The translations under genes and the position numbers were made by a program. From positions 23,431 to 87,430 of the forward strand of contig JANTQF010000136.1 of assembly GCA_032988165.1 (NCBI GenBank): DNA of 64,000 bases. The letters are read 5' to 3'. This stretch comes from Emmonsiellopsis sp. PD_33. Lineage: Eukaryota; Ascomycota; Eurotiomycetes; Onygenales; Ajellomycetaceae. The notes under the pieces are model-generated. The model saw only the letters and a program-made list of their open reading frames with translations, was not told the DNA's origin and searched no databases. Shown piece after piece: positions 1 to 13,762 of the stretch (the first letter of the stretch is position 1; the number at the start of each line of letters is the position of its first letter).

Positions 1-3000
1 CTTCTTCACATTGTTAAGCTGAGCTTTCAAGGTAGGCTTGACATTCTAATGATATGTACATCTATAATGATTAGTCTCTTAATACTTTTTAACAGCTTTA
101 GTAATATCAGAATCCTTTTTATTAGCACTTTGATTCTCAAGCTCTGCTATCTCTTCTGATGAAAGGCTGATGAAACAGGAGAGGCTAATATTAAATAAGG
201 AGGTAATTATTAATAAAATTAATTAGCTAGAGATATATTATAAGTAAGAAGTAGAAGAAATAAGATCAGGGTTTTAAGAAGTATTAGGCAAGAAAGTAGA
301 AAAGAACATGAGAATCAATTCAGAATGATAGTGATTATTCTGAGAAGAATAAGAAGAAGATAGAGGTATTTAGCTAGTTATATGAGAATTATGTAGTAAA
401 GCTGAAGGAGGCTGATGCTGAACATTTTGAGAGGATGATAATAAAAGAATCAGTAGGTAAGAATTAGTAGGTATAAAGAGGATTAATAGAGTATCTACTG
501 TAAGAATTCCTCTAAAATTAATATGAAGTTTAGCAGTATGAATAGCTTCTATATTCAATGAGAGTCTAATAAAATCTAGCCTGAAGGCATTCTTAAGGTC
601 TGAAAGTATTAGTTCCTTATGAAGTTTTTTACTCTTTCTAGAATTTTAAGATAATTAAATCTATATTATCTAGTTGATTCTCCTTACTGTAGATAGATAG
701 TTATAATTTCTTGTAAGAGTTAATACATACTAACATTATTTCTTCTTCTTTAGTATGAGCTAGAATTCATTAGTAATAGTTTTTTTCCAGTACTTCACAT
801 AAATTTTATATTCTTCCTCAGAGTGATCTCAATGAATCTTAACTGTCTCAGCTACATAATTAATCTTCATAGTCTGATGATGGAAGTCAGCTTCAGATAC
901 TACTATCTGCTAGACTTTATCCTTCTTTATCTACTTAAAGTATGTAGTTACCTTATTCTTTCTATTCTTATATCTACTCATAATCAGATCAGCAATTTCA
1001 CACTAAATCTTATAGTATAGATGTAAATGCCTGTTAAGAGTATTAATATACTTCTGAACCTCCCTGGTGGTTGCAAACTTATACTCTCTATACTCAACTA
1101 AGGTGAGGAAATCAGTAGGCTTTGAGGCTAGAGTATGCAGATTTTGGTAGTTTGATATTTTGCAGAAAGGTAGTGAGGGAAATCATAGATATAGCATTAT
1201 TATAAGTTATATAAGTTAGTTTAAAGGTAAGGCTAAAATATCTATAATAATGATGAGAGAGAAGCTGAGGAGAACACAGGATAAAATATACTCTTATGAT
1301 TTTTTAAATGTAAGATGTAAAAAGTGGCTGTGGCTGGCAAAATAAGAGAGTAAGATAAATATATTATTATAAAATGAAAGAAATAAAGAAAATTATAAAG
1401 AAATGTAAAGATGCATTCAGATTCTAGTATACTATTCATACTAGTATTTGAATTATAAAGAGACAATTAATAAAGGAAATAAACTGATGAGTAGATACAG
1501 CTAAATAAAGAAAATAAAGAAAGAATAAATGAAATAAGAAAATAAATGTAGTGGTCAGAAATGAACACAGTAATCAGATAATAACTATAAAACTTTTATT
1601 ATAAGAAATTAGAGACTGTAAAGTATTCTCTTCTCTACTTATATCTTCTTCCTTCTCACTGCTATTCTTCACTAGATTTATATTATCTAACACTACTAGT
1701 ATTTAATCATCATGAAGGTAAAATTTCTTTATCTAGTTACTTACAGTGATGTTATAAAATAGTGTGCTATTTAGTTCTTTAAGATAGTAAGTGTCTTTCT
1801 TATGGTTTGCCTCTCACACATAATACAGACTTAACTATTAGAAGTTAAATTTAATGGAATAGGATGTTTTTATTTTAGTGTCATGCAGAAGGATAAGATC
1901 TCTCATCTGAACTAAATCACATACTAATTACTTGATTTTATCAAATAAATTCTAATTTTTCTCTTATGTGTGTTATAGGTGAAAGACTATCTCCTTCAGA
2001 TTTTCATTCTATCTCTTTAACTATTAAATCTACATGTATATCAAGTTAGCATAAGAGTAAATAATATACTATAGAAGTATTTACTATGTTGGTACTTCAA
2101 GCTTAACAGAGAGAATAATATCATAGCTATATTATAGATAGAATGATATCTCACCTGTTAACTATTAAATAAAAATATAATCTACTTATAATACTGAGTG
2201 GAAATGATTAATCTAATTCCTCCTATCTGTAGTAAGCTTTGTTAGTGCATCTGAAATAGAGTGGTAGCTATATTTAATCATACTATTTATTTTCACATTA
2301 TATGGCAAAATCATTATTTACCTAATATGATACTTAGCAGTAAGAATTCTGATCTACTTCTAATTTTCTAGCCTATTATCACAAATCATTTCTTGGAAAC
2401 AGCCATACTAGTATATGATATTTTTATAAATAAATTAAAATGAATTGCACTATGTGTTCAGCCTTAGCATGCATAAGGGGCTAGCCTTTAACCCAGCTAG
2501 TAAGATCATTTCAAGTAATAACTGCACATGATTTCCCCTAGTTCTTCAGAAACTTGATGACATCAATACACCACTTATCCTATAAATAGTTACAGTGAGT
2601 TAGATATAGTAATTCCTTAAGATAGTTACTTTTCTAAAATTAATACTTACAGTATCTCTTGCAGTATATTTTGACCTCACTGAACAAGTCTTCTCACTAA
2701 TATTACTAAGAGATCTTGTAATTGATTACCTTATGACTTTTATAGCCAGACTTATTATATATTTAAGTAATAATTTCCTTCTGTTTATTCAGATCATCTA
2801 CCATGCATCTTAGCAGAATCTCTTTACTTAATTAGTAAAATAGATGTTACTCATGCATCATATAGTTCAGTGTATATTTATATTATTTTAGAAAGACCTT
2901 ACAAGGGATATTATTAGGCTGCTTCAGGGTAGTGAGATATCTAGCAATCAATTCACTACAGTTAGAATAAGAGGGTGAAAGAATATGAGATTCTTTGCTG

Positions 3001-6000
3001 TTAGTATCATCAGGAACTTCAAAGTTAGAAATAATAGTAGAAGCCACACTAATATAATTAAATTCTACCTTAATAAATTTATTGATGTTCTGATTCTCAG
3101 GCATCTCACTATTAGTAGGTAGTCATCAAGAAAGACTATTAATAGCATTATAAATTCAACTAGAAATGTAACAAACATCAAAATTAAACATTTAAATTCA
3201 TGCAAGCTAGTTGATTACCAGAGCATCAGAAAGATCAGTAGTCATCTAGTTGAGTTAAGTAATTAAGGTTTTCACATTAATTTCAAGAATGAAGTAAATA
3301 CTATATAGATAATATTAGCATTTCTTCAGCATTTTAAGGATAGCTTAGCATTCTTATTTTTCTATATCATATTTTACTTCTACTGAGCTTCAGATTCTAT
3401 TTTCATACTGGTAGAAATAAAGCTTCTTATTTCTAACATCTTACTAGCTTAGCATTCCTTCTCAGCTATACTTACTGGCATTGATTGCAATTATGATATC
3501 TTCAGTACCTTCAGAATAATCAATATAGTGTAGAGTAGGAGCAGTTGTTAGTGCTATTTTTAGAACTAACATAGCATTTGATTGCTCAGATCTCTAGAGG
3601 AAAAAGGTATTTTTCTTGAACAGTAAATAGATTGAGTTGGAAATAAGAGTAAAGTTTGGGATTCAAATGTGATAATATATATAAATACTAATGAAGGCAC
3701 AAGCTTCAGAGATCTCAGTTAGTTTAGACTATTTAATGATTTTAATAATTTTAGTGGTCTCAGGGCAGCATCTATTAGTATTAATAATATATCCAATGAG
3801 AACCATGCTGAAGTAGTCAAACTCAGATTTTATAATCTAAATGCATGTGTTTGAGAGCTTGATGCTGATCAGGGTTTAATTCAGATTTTAAAGATGCTTC
3901 AAAATAAACTAATAAATTCCTAGTATGACCTCTTTATTATTATATTAAAATTATAGATTCTTCATACCAACATCATCTATGAAATTATCTGCCTGGTAGG
4001 GAATATTTGAATGGAGAATACAAGCTATAACTTAGTAGAAGATAGTAATAGAATTTATAGCATTCTATAGTAATATTATCTGATGAAGAAGGTCAATCAG
4101 GATTTGAAAGATAGTTATATTATAGCTATCTTCATGTAAAGTAATCTGATTGTATTTAGAAAAGAAATTTATCATACTAGTAATAACTTACCCAGTAAAA
4201 TCTTCTATAAAAGTATTAGCACTGAAAGGAATATAGGCATTCTGAACTATAATAGTATTTATATTCATGCAGATATTAATAATTCAGTATTTCTCAGACT
4301 TCCTCTTCTTGATAAGAAACCATTTATTCTGATATAAACTATAATAATGTTTGAAGATGCTAGAGTTAATTTACTTGCAAAGTATTTCTATGACTATTAG
4401 TAGTAATTTTTAAGGAATAGGAAATCTAGGGGCCTATCACACTTCATACTTAATAGTATAAATCTTAATTGGTAGAGAGATCTTTTCAGCTAGTTTTCTA
4501 CAATCATTAAAGCTTCATACTAATATTTTCTCCTGCCTGAGTAAGATCTCAATCAGCAGCTTGCATTCCTAGGGTGTTAAAATTGATCTGATTTGAAGCT
4601 TTTCTATCCTGTCAGGTGTGAGGTGAGAGCTGTGCAGGTAATTTAAGAAATAAGGTGTAATTAGATGATTATAAGATAAAAATAGATTCTTTACAGGTTT
4701 AATATTATTTTAATATCATTTCTAATAAATCTCTCTTCATTAATTTGTCCTATTAGGCATTCCTCCATCTATCACTAGTATATTGAGAGGCTGAATCTTA
4801 TCCATTTTTCACTTATATAGTATGATAATAATTAGGTGATGAGATCAAGAAGAAGGCTTAGTAGAATTATAGAGAAGAAGGTCATGCAGTTAAATACTAT
4901 AAACTCAATAAATTTCAGAGATAGAGCACTGTAAGAAAGAAAACATAGCACATAAGAATGGCTGAAAGCACTGTTACAGAATGATAGAAATATATGATAG
5001 AGATTTCTAAGATAATCAAATAATAGCCTCTGATTGACTGGAAATATTTATTAGCCTCAGGCCAGAAAATCATAATTAGCTAGATTCTCTTTCATTACTC
5101 TTATATAATAGAATTTCTACCTCATCATTTATTACACTGATGCTACTAACTCTAACTTCATCTCTTTACTTATTACTATCATCATAAAGATTAGTTAGAC
5201 TTAGCATCTCTAGTTTAAAAACTGACACTTACTATAAAGATCATTCAGCTGTCTATCACCATAATCTCCTGGAGAATAGCTGAGAAAGGAGATCTGATTA
5301 GTTTCATCATCTAGGTTAAAAATTATGATAGTAACACCACTCATATTATCTATCTGTTGCACTAATCAAGTCACATTTTCATAGAAATGGTCTAGAATGC
5401 ACTCATGGGAACCACACTATAGAATGAAGAAGGTTTGAGATATAAATATAGATCTAATATAAATTAGAATATTCTTATAGATTTTAATAATGTTACTGTG
5501 CTGACTATCAGCATTAAGGATCAGCTTGAGAGCATCTTTCTAAATGATTAAGTTAAGACTCAAGATAGTACTCTTCATCATACAATTAATCTTTACCCTG
5601 CTATTAAATATAGCTTCAGTTTAACCCTTTCTAATGTTAATAGAAAACTTGATATGGCTAATGAACACTAGGTTCTACTAAGGATTATATTTTAAGATAT
5701 AGTAGGAGAGCTAAATAAAGGAGACTCTAGTAGATTCTTTCTCAATTATATACTATTAAACTTCAGCTGAAAGATTCTAGAAGAATGTCTGCTACAACTA
5801 GGCAAAGTAGGCTATAATATCCTTAAGTTGAATTCTGATGATCTTTTAACACATAATTTTCTTAAAGACTATCTGAGTTATAGTAATACAGTTCTTCTTA
5901 TCTCTCATTTCAGTAGATAGTTTCAGCCCTTTAGGCTTTTTAGAATGATGAAGGATGATTTTCTTCTGGATTTTAGATACTTTAGCTATCTCAGTATCAG

Positions 6001-7101
6001 ATATAGATTTATTAATTAGCTGAGTTGATATCTCTTCTTGTAATTAATTATTATAAAGAGTTTATGAATCATCAGGATCAGATAAAGGTAAGATAATGTC
6101 CTTAATAAATAAAACTGATTTTTAGGAGCCATTCAAATAGTGGCTGGCCCTTTAAGAATAGGTGGAAGGTAGAGCTTTCTTCTTTTCAATTTAACTAGAG
6201 AGTGTGAATTAATTCTTATTAGTAGCTGACTCTTTACTCTTATTATTTCCTATAGCAGTCTGAGCAACTATCATATTAGTAATCTTTTTTATTTCACTGT
6301 CTGAGTTATTTTCTTCTGCACTACTTTCAAACCTAACATCACATATACTAATAAAATTGACTGTAGGTAATGAGCTACTATTAGAGGAAATAAGGATGTT
6401 CCCATCATTATAGAGTTTTACTACTAATAGGATAATAGAAGGTATAAATCTCTACTTAAAAGTATACTTAATAATAATAATATGTAATTCATATTGATTC
6501 ATATTGATTTTTGAGCCACACTGCATTATATATCTATTAAAGTATTTACTCATTCTATTTCAATGGATTCTTTCCTGATCAATTAACTTGCTAATTTAGA
6601 GACACTAAGAAAGCATGAAAGAGGAGTCACTACAACTCCAACAAGCATAAGAAGGATAATCATATTATAATATACTTTTAGATTGAGGTTAATATGGACC
6701 ATCAAGGCTACACTATATCTTATAATAGGAAACATTCACAAAATCTCAAGTAGGATTAATAGATCTCTAGTTGGTGAGGATGTATAACATCACAGCTAAT
6801 TATTATATATTTCTCTACTATTAGAAATCTATGATGACTAGTAACAGTATATTCATTTAGTTAATGAGAGATTCAAGCAAGCTGTCATTCAAATTTCTTG
6901 AAGCTGAATCAGAAGAAGCAGGTAATGCAGAAGAGGCCACTTAAGGTCTTAGTATAATTAGAGTAGGTAGATTGAAAATAGGTTGAGTAGGAGGCAGCTG
7001 AGTAAGTAACATTATATAAAAACTTAGATTAGATATAATCATCTAGGCTATCTTTTCCTTGACTTCTTGAGATTCAGCTGTGGCTTTATAAACCTTTGAA
7101 A
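1..7101 (-). mobile_element. Gypsy element copy A1, 3' part (older copy, truncated by window edge, split by hAT)
   Basis: This stretch is co-linear with 22,255-29,338 (copy A2) over its whole length and reads on the minus strand. By comparison with A2 it holds the extra 3' ORF (about 1-1,160), integrase (about 1,600-2,900), RNase H (about 3,440-3,670), reverse transcriptase (about 3,900-4,500), the protease region (about 5,400-5,750) and part of gag (to 7,101). All frames are broken. It ends inside gag at the 8-bp sequence CTTTGAAA, where the hAT element begins; gag resumes at 37,612. It is visibly more AT-rich than A2: many CA and TG pairs of A2 appear here as TA, for example GACATGTGCAT in A2 reads GATATGTACAT here. 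CpG is essentially absent. The 3' LTR lies beyond the left edge of the window. Confidence 0.93.
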
Positions 7102-7123
7102 TAGAGTGCAGACAAGGCCAAGT
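7094..7123 (+). repeat. hAT left end: TSD CTTTGAAA plus terminal inverted repeat
   Basis: CTTTGAAA (7,094-7,101) is followed by the terminal repeat TAGAGTGCAGACAAG, which continues to about 22 bp with two mismatches against the reverse complement of the right end at 37,590-37,611. The same CTTTGAAA follows the right end at 37,612-37,619. The unoccupied site is visible in Gypsy copy A2 at 29,331-29,338, where the octamer occurs once. An 8-bp duplication and a TAGAGTG-type terminus fit the hAT superfamily. Confidence 0.93.
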
Positions 7124-7919
7124 AATTCCAAGTTTAAAACTTGACTCAGATTTGAAATTATTTGCCTTGATTCACCCTGAGTACCTGCCATTATAACTCA
7201 GCTTAACTTGCACTGTGTATTTTTTCAACTTGAGTAATCTCTAAATTACTTGGAGAATCAGAATCTTCAGGTAAATTTCCTAATTAGATTAGTCTGAATA
7301 GTTATATGATATTTATGTTCTAAATATCTGCTGTGCATTTTTTTAACACATCACTCTTATATATTAGAAAAGCAAATAACTGCAAACTGAAAATCAAAAA
7401 CTGCATTCTATAATCTAGTGTCTGTATATATACAATGAAGTAGATCATCTTAACTAACCCTTCTTTCTGTGTTAATATATATTATTGTTTATAGATAATA
7501 ACATCAATTATTACTCTTCTTATTCAGTATAATACTCAATACCCTCTTCTTTCATATGTCCTGCAGCTACTAACTACCTTATTTTTTTACAGTCTCTACT
7601 TCACACCTCTCAGCTACTTCTCTTCATAATTCTTTTCCTAAGGAATTCAGGCCATTAAATGCTCAAAATCCTCTTTCATGTACAGGCTGACTTAAACTGA
7701 GTAAACTTTGAGAGATTAATATACCATCAGAGAGATATCAGGGTGCTAATGTATTACTAGGGAGACATTAGGAGGTTAATGTATCATTAGGAAGTATGGA
7801 AGTTATTAGATATTTAGTTACTATAGGTTGCCTTAGTGTGGAACTGTTATTCAACCTGATTGAAATCTACTTTAATAAAGGCTCTTGATCTTTATCATTT
7901 TATCACTACCTTCTTCTTA
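7124..7919. other. hAT left subterminal region, non-coding
   Basis: No convincing coding sequence is present. The first 250 bp are rich in short AAGT/ACTT and CTTGA/TCAAG words that also occur near the right end (37,370-37,590), as in the subterminal transposase-binding regions of hAT elements. One copy of a 14-bp near-palindrome, TTGTTTATAGATAA, lies at 7,485-7,498. Confidence 0.5.
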
Positions 7920-10450
7920 AATTGTCTGAAACTACATTATTTTTAGACTCATCATCTCTAGTACCTTATAACATATTAATATTAGTATCTTTATTCTTTA
8001 TTTCACTAATTGCATTTATTTTACTCAAGGTTAAGTTATCATTCTCTTCATCTTCATCAAACTTATTATTCATTACCTTACCCTCTTCAGCCAACTTACT
8101 CTTCTTCTCATTTAGGGTGACCTGATCCAAGCACATCTTCAGCATTAGAGTTCATAAGATTAATAGCTTAAAATAACTACAGTAGTAATAATAGATATCA
8201 TAAGCTACATTGAAGAGCTATTCTATACTAATAATTAAACTAGATACTAAAAGGTAGTCTCAGACTATTTATATTAAAATAGGATACTGCAAATAATGTT
8301 CCTTCCAGTACAGCAAGTAGTCATATTCCTCACTTAACTCTATACTAATATTTAGTATATCACATGAATATGAATAGATACCTCATACATGAGAGTAGTA
8401 AATTAATCTTGATTCAGGTACTTCTTTGCCTCATTCCTCTTACTGACTTCAGCTAAGGTAGTGCTGTTGAGCATATTACTGAAGATCAAGTCAAAAAGAT
8501 TATTTAATTGCCTCATTCATTATCTAGACTGCTGTTGTGGTGTGTCTTCACCAGACAATTTAAACATATATTTATTATATACTTTTTAATAATGATTTCA
8601 GTATTTTTCTTGCTATTTATAGTCATTATCATCTCAACTTTCTTAACTGAAGAGCTTTAATTTCTAATTTAGAGATAGAATTATTACAATAGCATAGAAA
8701 TACTCATACTTTTTTTTCATGTCTATATAGTATTTAACTAACTTCTTATGGTATTTACACAAGGCATCATACATTAAGTGCTTCCAATGTAAACACTTTC
8801 TCTCCAATACTACTTTATAATGATTAATATGATTGAACAGGTTCTCATACAGCTAGAACATCATAGAGAGGGTTAGGATCATTGCTGTAGAAAGTGCAGC
8901 CATATATTTAGTAAAAGGTTTTATAAGCTTAATTAAATACTCAACTAACTACCACTCATTCCTATCTAGTCTAAATTCAGCTTGCTAATTGATATCTCCA
9001 ACATACCTATCTATATAGACCCTGAGTCTAAGTGCATAATATAATATATAGAAAGTTGAATTCCATCAAGTGGCTACATCTATTACTAGTAACTTTAGCA
9101 CTTCACCTGTCCCATTCATATCAGATTGTTGGATATCCCAAAATGCTTATTTGCACTGTAGACTCACATTAATATATCTAGTTAATAGATGAATCTAGTG
9201 AAATAGAGTTAGTAGTAATCATTCAGCATTATTATTCATAAACAATAAAAATATAGTAGGAAATTATGTTATCTATAGATAATATTCTAAAGTAACAACA
9301 AGCTCACCTTTATCAGTATCTGAGGGACACTCTATATCTATATGGGGTTAGATAATATAGAATCATCTCAATTCTGAGTTATTCTATCATTTTCTGAGCT
9401 AATCTTTATTAAGTCTAGAAGTTCCTTCATGACCAGCTGAATTACATGAGCCAGATATGAAATCTTAATATATTACTCAATGTGTGTTGATAAATTCAGT
9501 GTTCATATTACTATATTCAGACTTACAACAAGTGTTACATTATTACTTGCATTATCTATTATCATATTAAATATTTACTTCTTGATACTATACATCTTCA
9601 TAATGTTCATTGCAATATCAGATAGCTTCCTCTCACTGTGCCCAGTTTCAATGTGTTTAAATCCTAGTATGAGTTCCTGAAACTTCCAATCACAGTTAAT
9701 AAAGTACACTGCCACTACTATAAATATATCATTGAATGGGCTGATCCAGTCATCAAGGACAAGAGAGATATAACTCTTAGTAGGTATATAATTAAGAATT
9801 TATTGGAAGCTCTCTTTCATAAGCTTATTAGCAATCTTTAAGATATACAATATACTAGGTATGGTTGTACTGGGTCACAACATTCAGATCATTTAGTAGA
9901 AGTAAAAGTTATCTATAAAATAAAAAAATAATTATGTAGAGATTAAAATCTCTATTAGAGTTTATTAGAATTTCTCCTCAGTAAATTTAATATCATCTAT
10001 ACTATTATCTCTAATCATATTGATCTTATATAGTTAGCTGAAGCCCTGAAACTCCTACTACAGTCTTGAGAATAAAAAGGATGTTTACTATTATCTATTA
10101 TAATGTTCTCCTTTATGATGTTATTAAATCAACATTCTTCATATCTTAGAATCTTGCCCACCTCTGATAGTATTAACTCTTTTTGATATGATTATTCATT
10201 GTTGTTGTTGTCTCACTCTTTAGCAATAAATGGGCAAAATATTTATCATAGTGTTTATATGACACTATAGGTTCTCCATCTATTACTATGATACTCTCTC
10301 AGAAGAACTGCCACACTTTTGTCATATATTATGTGGAATTCCAGATAAAGAGCTTTAAACCTTTAGAGTACTTAGCTTATTTTGTTGATCTCCACTATCA
10401 TTCAAAAACCTTAAGATTTAAATGTTTTGCCTCTGAATAAACTACAAACT
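7920..10450 (-). pseudogene. hAT-family transposase, decayed
   Basis: Read on the minus strand across frameshifts and stops, this follows a hAT transposase from end to end. A BED-finger-like N-terminus lies near 10,260-10,400. The catalytic core contains the residues LDDWISPFND (about 9,735-9,775), followed by a stretch like DWKFQELILGF and an HSERKL-like stretch. The mid part has SWNSTFYIL and LRLRVYIDR (about 9,010-9,085). The C-terminal hATC dimerisation region shows LLYWKEHYLQYP (about 8,275-8,333) and an acidic tail. These are family landmarks, and no intact frame longer than about 70 codons remains. TGA and TAG stops fall where Arg and Gln are expected. The gene reads toward the left end of the element, opposite to the SNF2 gene at the other end. 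It cannot encode an active protein as it stands. Confidence 0.88.
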
Positions 10451-11890
10451 AATTGTTACAACCAATTTGTTCCAGTAAAGAAGGAATAGATGCACTAATT
10501 TATGATAGTATTAATAGATTAATATTACTTAAGTCATCAATAGGGAGTTATGACTGTAAGGAAAAGGTGGAATCAAAGCTTTAACTCATTTTTCTGTGAT
10601 TATAATAGAAAGGTGCAAGAAGTAGATACTAGACTTAGAAAATAATAAGAAATGAATAATCTTTAATATCAAAATTTTTCCAAGATAATAATGAGAAGAA
10701 TGAGATAATTCCAGGAGGAGTCCCAAACTTCCTGAATCTTTTTAGGTAGTCATTCAAAAAATTCTTTTCATTAGTATGATAAGTTAATACCCACCCTTTA
10801 TAAATATATTTAAATTATTAGATATATAACCATGTTCTGATCCACATCATTAACTATAATTATAATTAGTATCTATCAAAGGATTATCAGAGAATGGATA
10901 CTTTTAGTGCTTATAAAGGCTATACTTTGTACTTTCACCTCTGAAATAGTAATTTCCACATGCTCTACCACTAGCAGATATGTCATTCAGCAAATCATAT
11001 AGCACAAGATAATCTTTAAATGGCCCAGATCCTTCAGTGCACTAGGTGTATGAATATTGTGAGGCAAGCTCTCAAGTCTGAATGATCACTACATTCTGAG
11101 CCAGTCCTTAATATAAATTAATAAACTGTGATATATCTTCAACCCAGTATAATGAGTATGAAATTAGATATTTGCTGAGGCTCTCTACTGTATTTATATT
11201 TAGTTGCATATAGAAAGACTGGTTAACAACTAGATTCTTTAAAGTTAGATTTTTATATGACACTTATTTAAGTATCTTAATAGTAGGTAGAACTCAGACT
11301 TCTGCAATTTTCTAGTATTAGTAGAGATCATCAAAGTATAATACATTATATATAGTACTTATGTGGAATCACATCATCTGCAATCTGAAGTCTCTGACTA
11401 AAGATATCATATAATGTAATATTATAAATTTAACTGTAGTTAATCCATTCTCCTACATTCAGAGCCTTTCTTTAACATCAGAATAATCATTTATAAGAAT
11501 ACTGAATGCAGTCCATACAGTCATTGAATCTCTCAACTGAATCAGCTAATGTAGCACTCTTCTGAAAGTAAGGTAGATCAGAAGGAATTAGCCTAAGCTA
11601 ATGTGAATTAAAAAGCTCAAATAGAGTAAATATATAGAGTTTAGCATCTTAATTGGCTTACTGTATATCAGTTTGTTGTGTTGGAGTCTAGAGCCTCTAT
11701 ACTATAATCACTGAAGGTGAATTTGGACTTTGATGTCCCATTGGAAAAAGAGGTTAGTTGCTTTTGAGCTGATAAGGTCCACAGTAGGTGAAGAGAAATA
11801 ATGATGATATAATAACAATCAGAGGCAAGTTTGGGAATTAAATGACTAGTTATCTTTATAGTAAACTTATGTAATGAAGCTGACAATCTC
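10451..11890 (-). pseudogene. Unidentified decayed coding sequence inside the hAT element
   Basis: The minus strand has stretches of protein-like composition whose only stops are TGA/TAG/TAA of the decay type, for example around 10,880-11,070 (residues such as EGSGPFKDYLVLYDLLND) and 11,430-11,640 (residues such as SDLPYFQKSATLADSVERF). An open stretch of 72 codons lies at 11,668-11,886. I do not recognise a family. It could be a second ORF of the hAT element or another captured gene. The segment 10,451-10,840 shows nothing I can assign. Confidence 0.35.
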
Positions 11891-12034
11891 AGCTAACTAG
11901 CTAATATAACCTTCTCTACTAATCAAACCAACAACTATTAATATCTACTGGAGAGTAAGTTATGTAATAGTCATATAAGATGATGAATCAATCACTTTAT
12001 AATTAGAAGAGATAGATTTTTAGTAAGTATATTA

Positions 12035-12048
12035 TTATCCACAGACAA
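12035..12048 (+). repeat. 14-bp near-palindrome TTATCCACAGACAA
   Basis: One of six sites matching TTRTYYAYAGAYAA inside the hAT element. Restoring CpG at the centre (CCGCGG) would make the site a near-perfect palindrome. It lies about 45 bp downstream of the actin pseudogene stop codon. Confidence 0.55.
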
Positions 12049-12091
12049 CTAGGTCAGTAGTCAGTCAAATGTTATCTAAGGATAATAAACA

Positions 12092-13385
12092 TTATAATAA
12101 GTATTTGTAGTGAATAATAGAAGGTCTCAATTCATTGTATTTCTATCTGGAGATTTACATCTACTGAAAGATTAAGAGAAAGGCTAAGATAAAACCATCA
12201 ATCTATATGAAGTATTTATATTTAGAGGAAGTAATAATCTTAACCTTTATTAATGAGAGAGTAAGAGCAGTGATCTCCTTCTATATATAATTAGAGATAT
12301 TAAAATACATAATAGTACCATCAGACTAGTAGTTATCAGCAACATCTTAACATAAAGAAAAGAGAAATATATATTATAATAATGTTACTGTAAAGATTCT
12401 TTCAGACATCAACATTACACTTCATAATAGTGTTATAGGTAGTGGCATGAATACTGCTGCTGTTAAGACTTAGCATACTAGACTAGAAGAGAGTCTTAGA
12501 GGTGTGGAACTACTTATTACTAATGATGATGACCTGGCTGTCAGAAAGCTCATAGGATTTCTTCAAGCTAAAGCTCTAAGAAGTAGTCTAAATTTCCTAC
12601 TGAAAGTTAAGGGTGATATCTATAGCTTCTTCTTGATGTTATGGATGATTTAATGCTCAGTAGTGATGGAGAAGCTGTAACCACACTTGGCAAGGATCTT
12701 TATAAGGTAATATATTAGCTCATAACTAGCTATATCAATATGGGAGATAGCATGGAGGAGGTTAAAACTCTTATAGATGAGCACAATGTGAGTAACATCA
12801 TCATCAGAGTTAAGTATAATACTAGTGGTGCAGCTAAAAGCATATAGAGAGAGCACAGCTAAGATGGAGATATAGAAGGTAGAGGCATTAAAGATTTTAA
12901 AAATGATTTAGATTATCTTTTCATAATTGAACTTGAAGTTAATAGAAGTCTCAGTTAATAGAATAGCATACTCCTCTGACACAATATGGAGTTCATTATA
13001 AAAAGTGTGATGCTAGATTTTCTCCATATTATCCCAGTTCATGACAATATCATACTCAATGGGGTAAGTTATCTCAGGGTGAGGATACCACACTTTGACT
13101 GTGCCTTGTCATCAATATAGGAGTCTTTCTGGCTCATACCAATCATGATACTAGATGCTATCAGTTATGAATCTAATCTTAACATACATAGGAGAATATT
13201 TACCCATAATGGTGAGAATAACTGACAATTAAAGCTAATGAAGATTAGTAGTAGGAAACAGATAGTGTCCTTATTAAGTATGAATTGAGGTGATGGGAAT
13301 GTTGAGAGACTTGTGGAAAATAGCTTAGAAAGTATTATTACTAGTGAAACCAGCCTTACACATACTAGATCTATAGATGGGCATA
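12092..13385 (-). pseudogene. Actin pseudogene with retained introns, captured in the transposon
   Basis: The minus strand follows conventional actin from residue about 15 to the C-terminus. Landmarks: MCKAGF (13,346-13,363); QKDSY followed by AQSK and GILTLR (about 13,060-13,130); MEKI then HHTFYNEL (about 12,990-13,030); an open stretch at 12,650-12,856 matching the VLSLYASGRTTG to ILAERGY region; KSYEL then QVI and IMKC (12,390-12,580); KEITAL, KVKII and FQ-M near 12,140-12,290; and PSI-H-K before a stop at 12,092. Between NI-I and SDGT the frame is interrupted by about 49 bp (12,326-12,374) with a GCTGATAAC branch-like site and a TAG acceptor, and other GT..AG-like gaps lie near residues 30-45. 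Introns argue for capture of a genomic gene, not a retrocopy. Arg codons appear as TGA or lost CpG. It cannot yield actin. Confidence 0.92.
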
Positions 13386-13650
13386 ATATGAGTAATACTA
13401 CTATTAGAATAGTGTGGATACCATTGATCTCTGGACCCAGTATGATTAGCTAGAAGAGAGCCTTGAGGTTATAGAACTACTTATTACTAATCCTATTAGA
13501 AATCCTTTTAGATGTTGAAGTCACATTTCATAATAGAGTTATAAGTAGTAAAGTAGATACTACCACTCTTAAGACTAAGCACACAAGGCTGGAACCTAGA
13601 ATAGGGCCTGAGGATCATGGAACTACTCATTGCTATTAGTAGTGAAGTGC
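13386..13650 (-). pseudogene. Shuffled extra actin fragments upstream of the actin pseudogene
   Basis: Three short pieces repeat parts of the actin gene on the same strand. The piece at about 13,497-13,640 corresponds to the region around actin residues 255-290 and retains YNSIMKCD. The piece at about 13,425-13,492 repeats the segment encoding the region just before it. The piece at about 13,365-13,400 resembles the THVVPIY region joined directly to the N-terminal SGMCKAGF exon. The order differs from that of a normal gene, so at least one partial duplication and rearrangement occurred inside the element. Confidence 0.75.
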
Positions 13651-13762
13651 CTACTATACTGACTATGTGGATTTTAGTTGTAGAATGGCATTGATTATTA
13701 GATTGTCATGAAAGCAGTTAATAAGTTTTGAAGGGATAGGATTTTTGGCAAGTGCATTATTA

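Noticed and set aside
12092..13385. Processed retrocopy of actin
   Set aside because: Intron-like interruptions remain, including one with branch-like and acceptor sequences, and no poly(A) end is visible.
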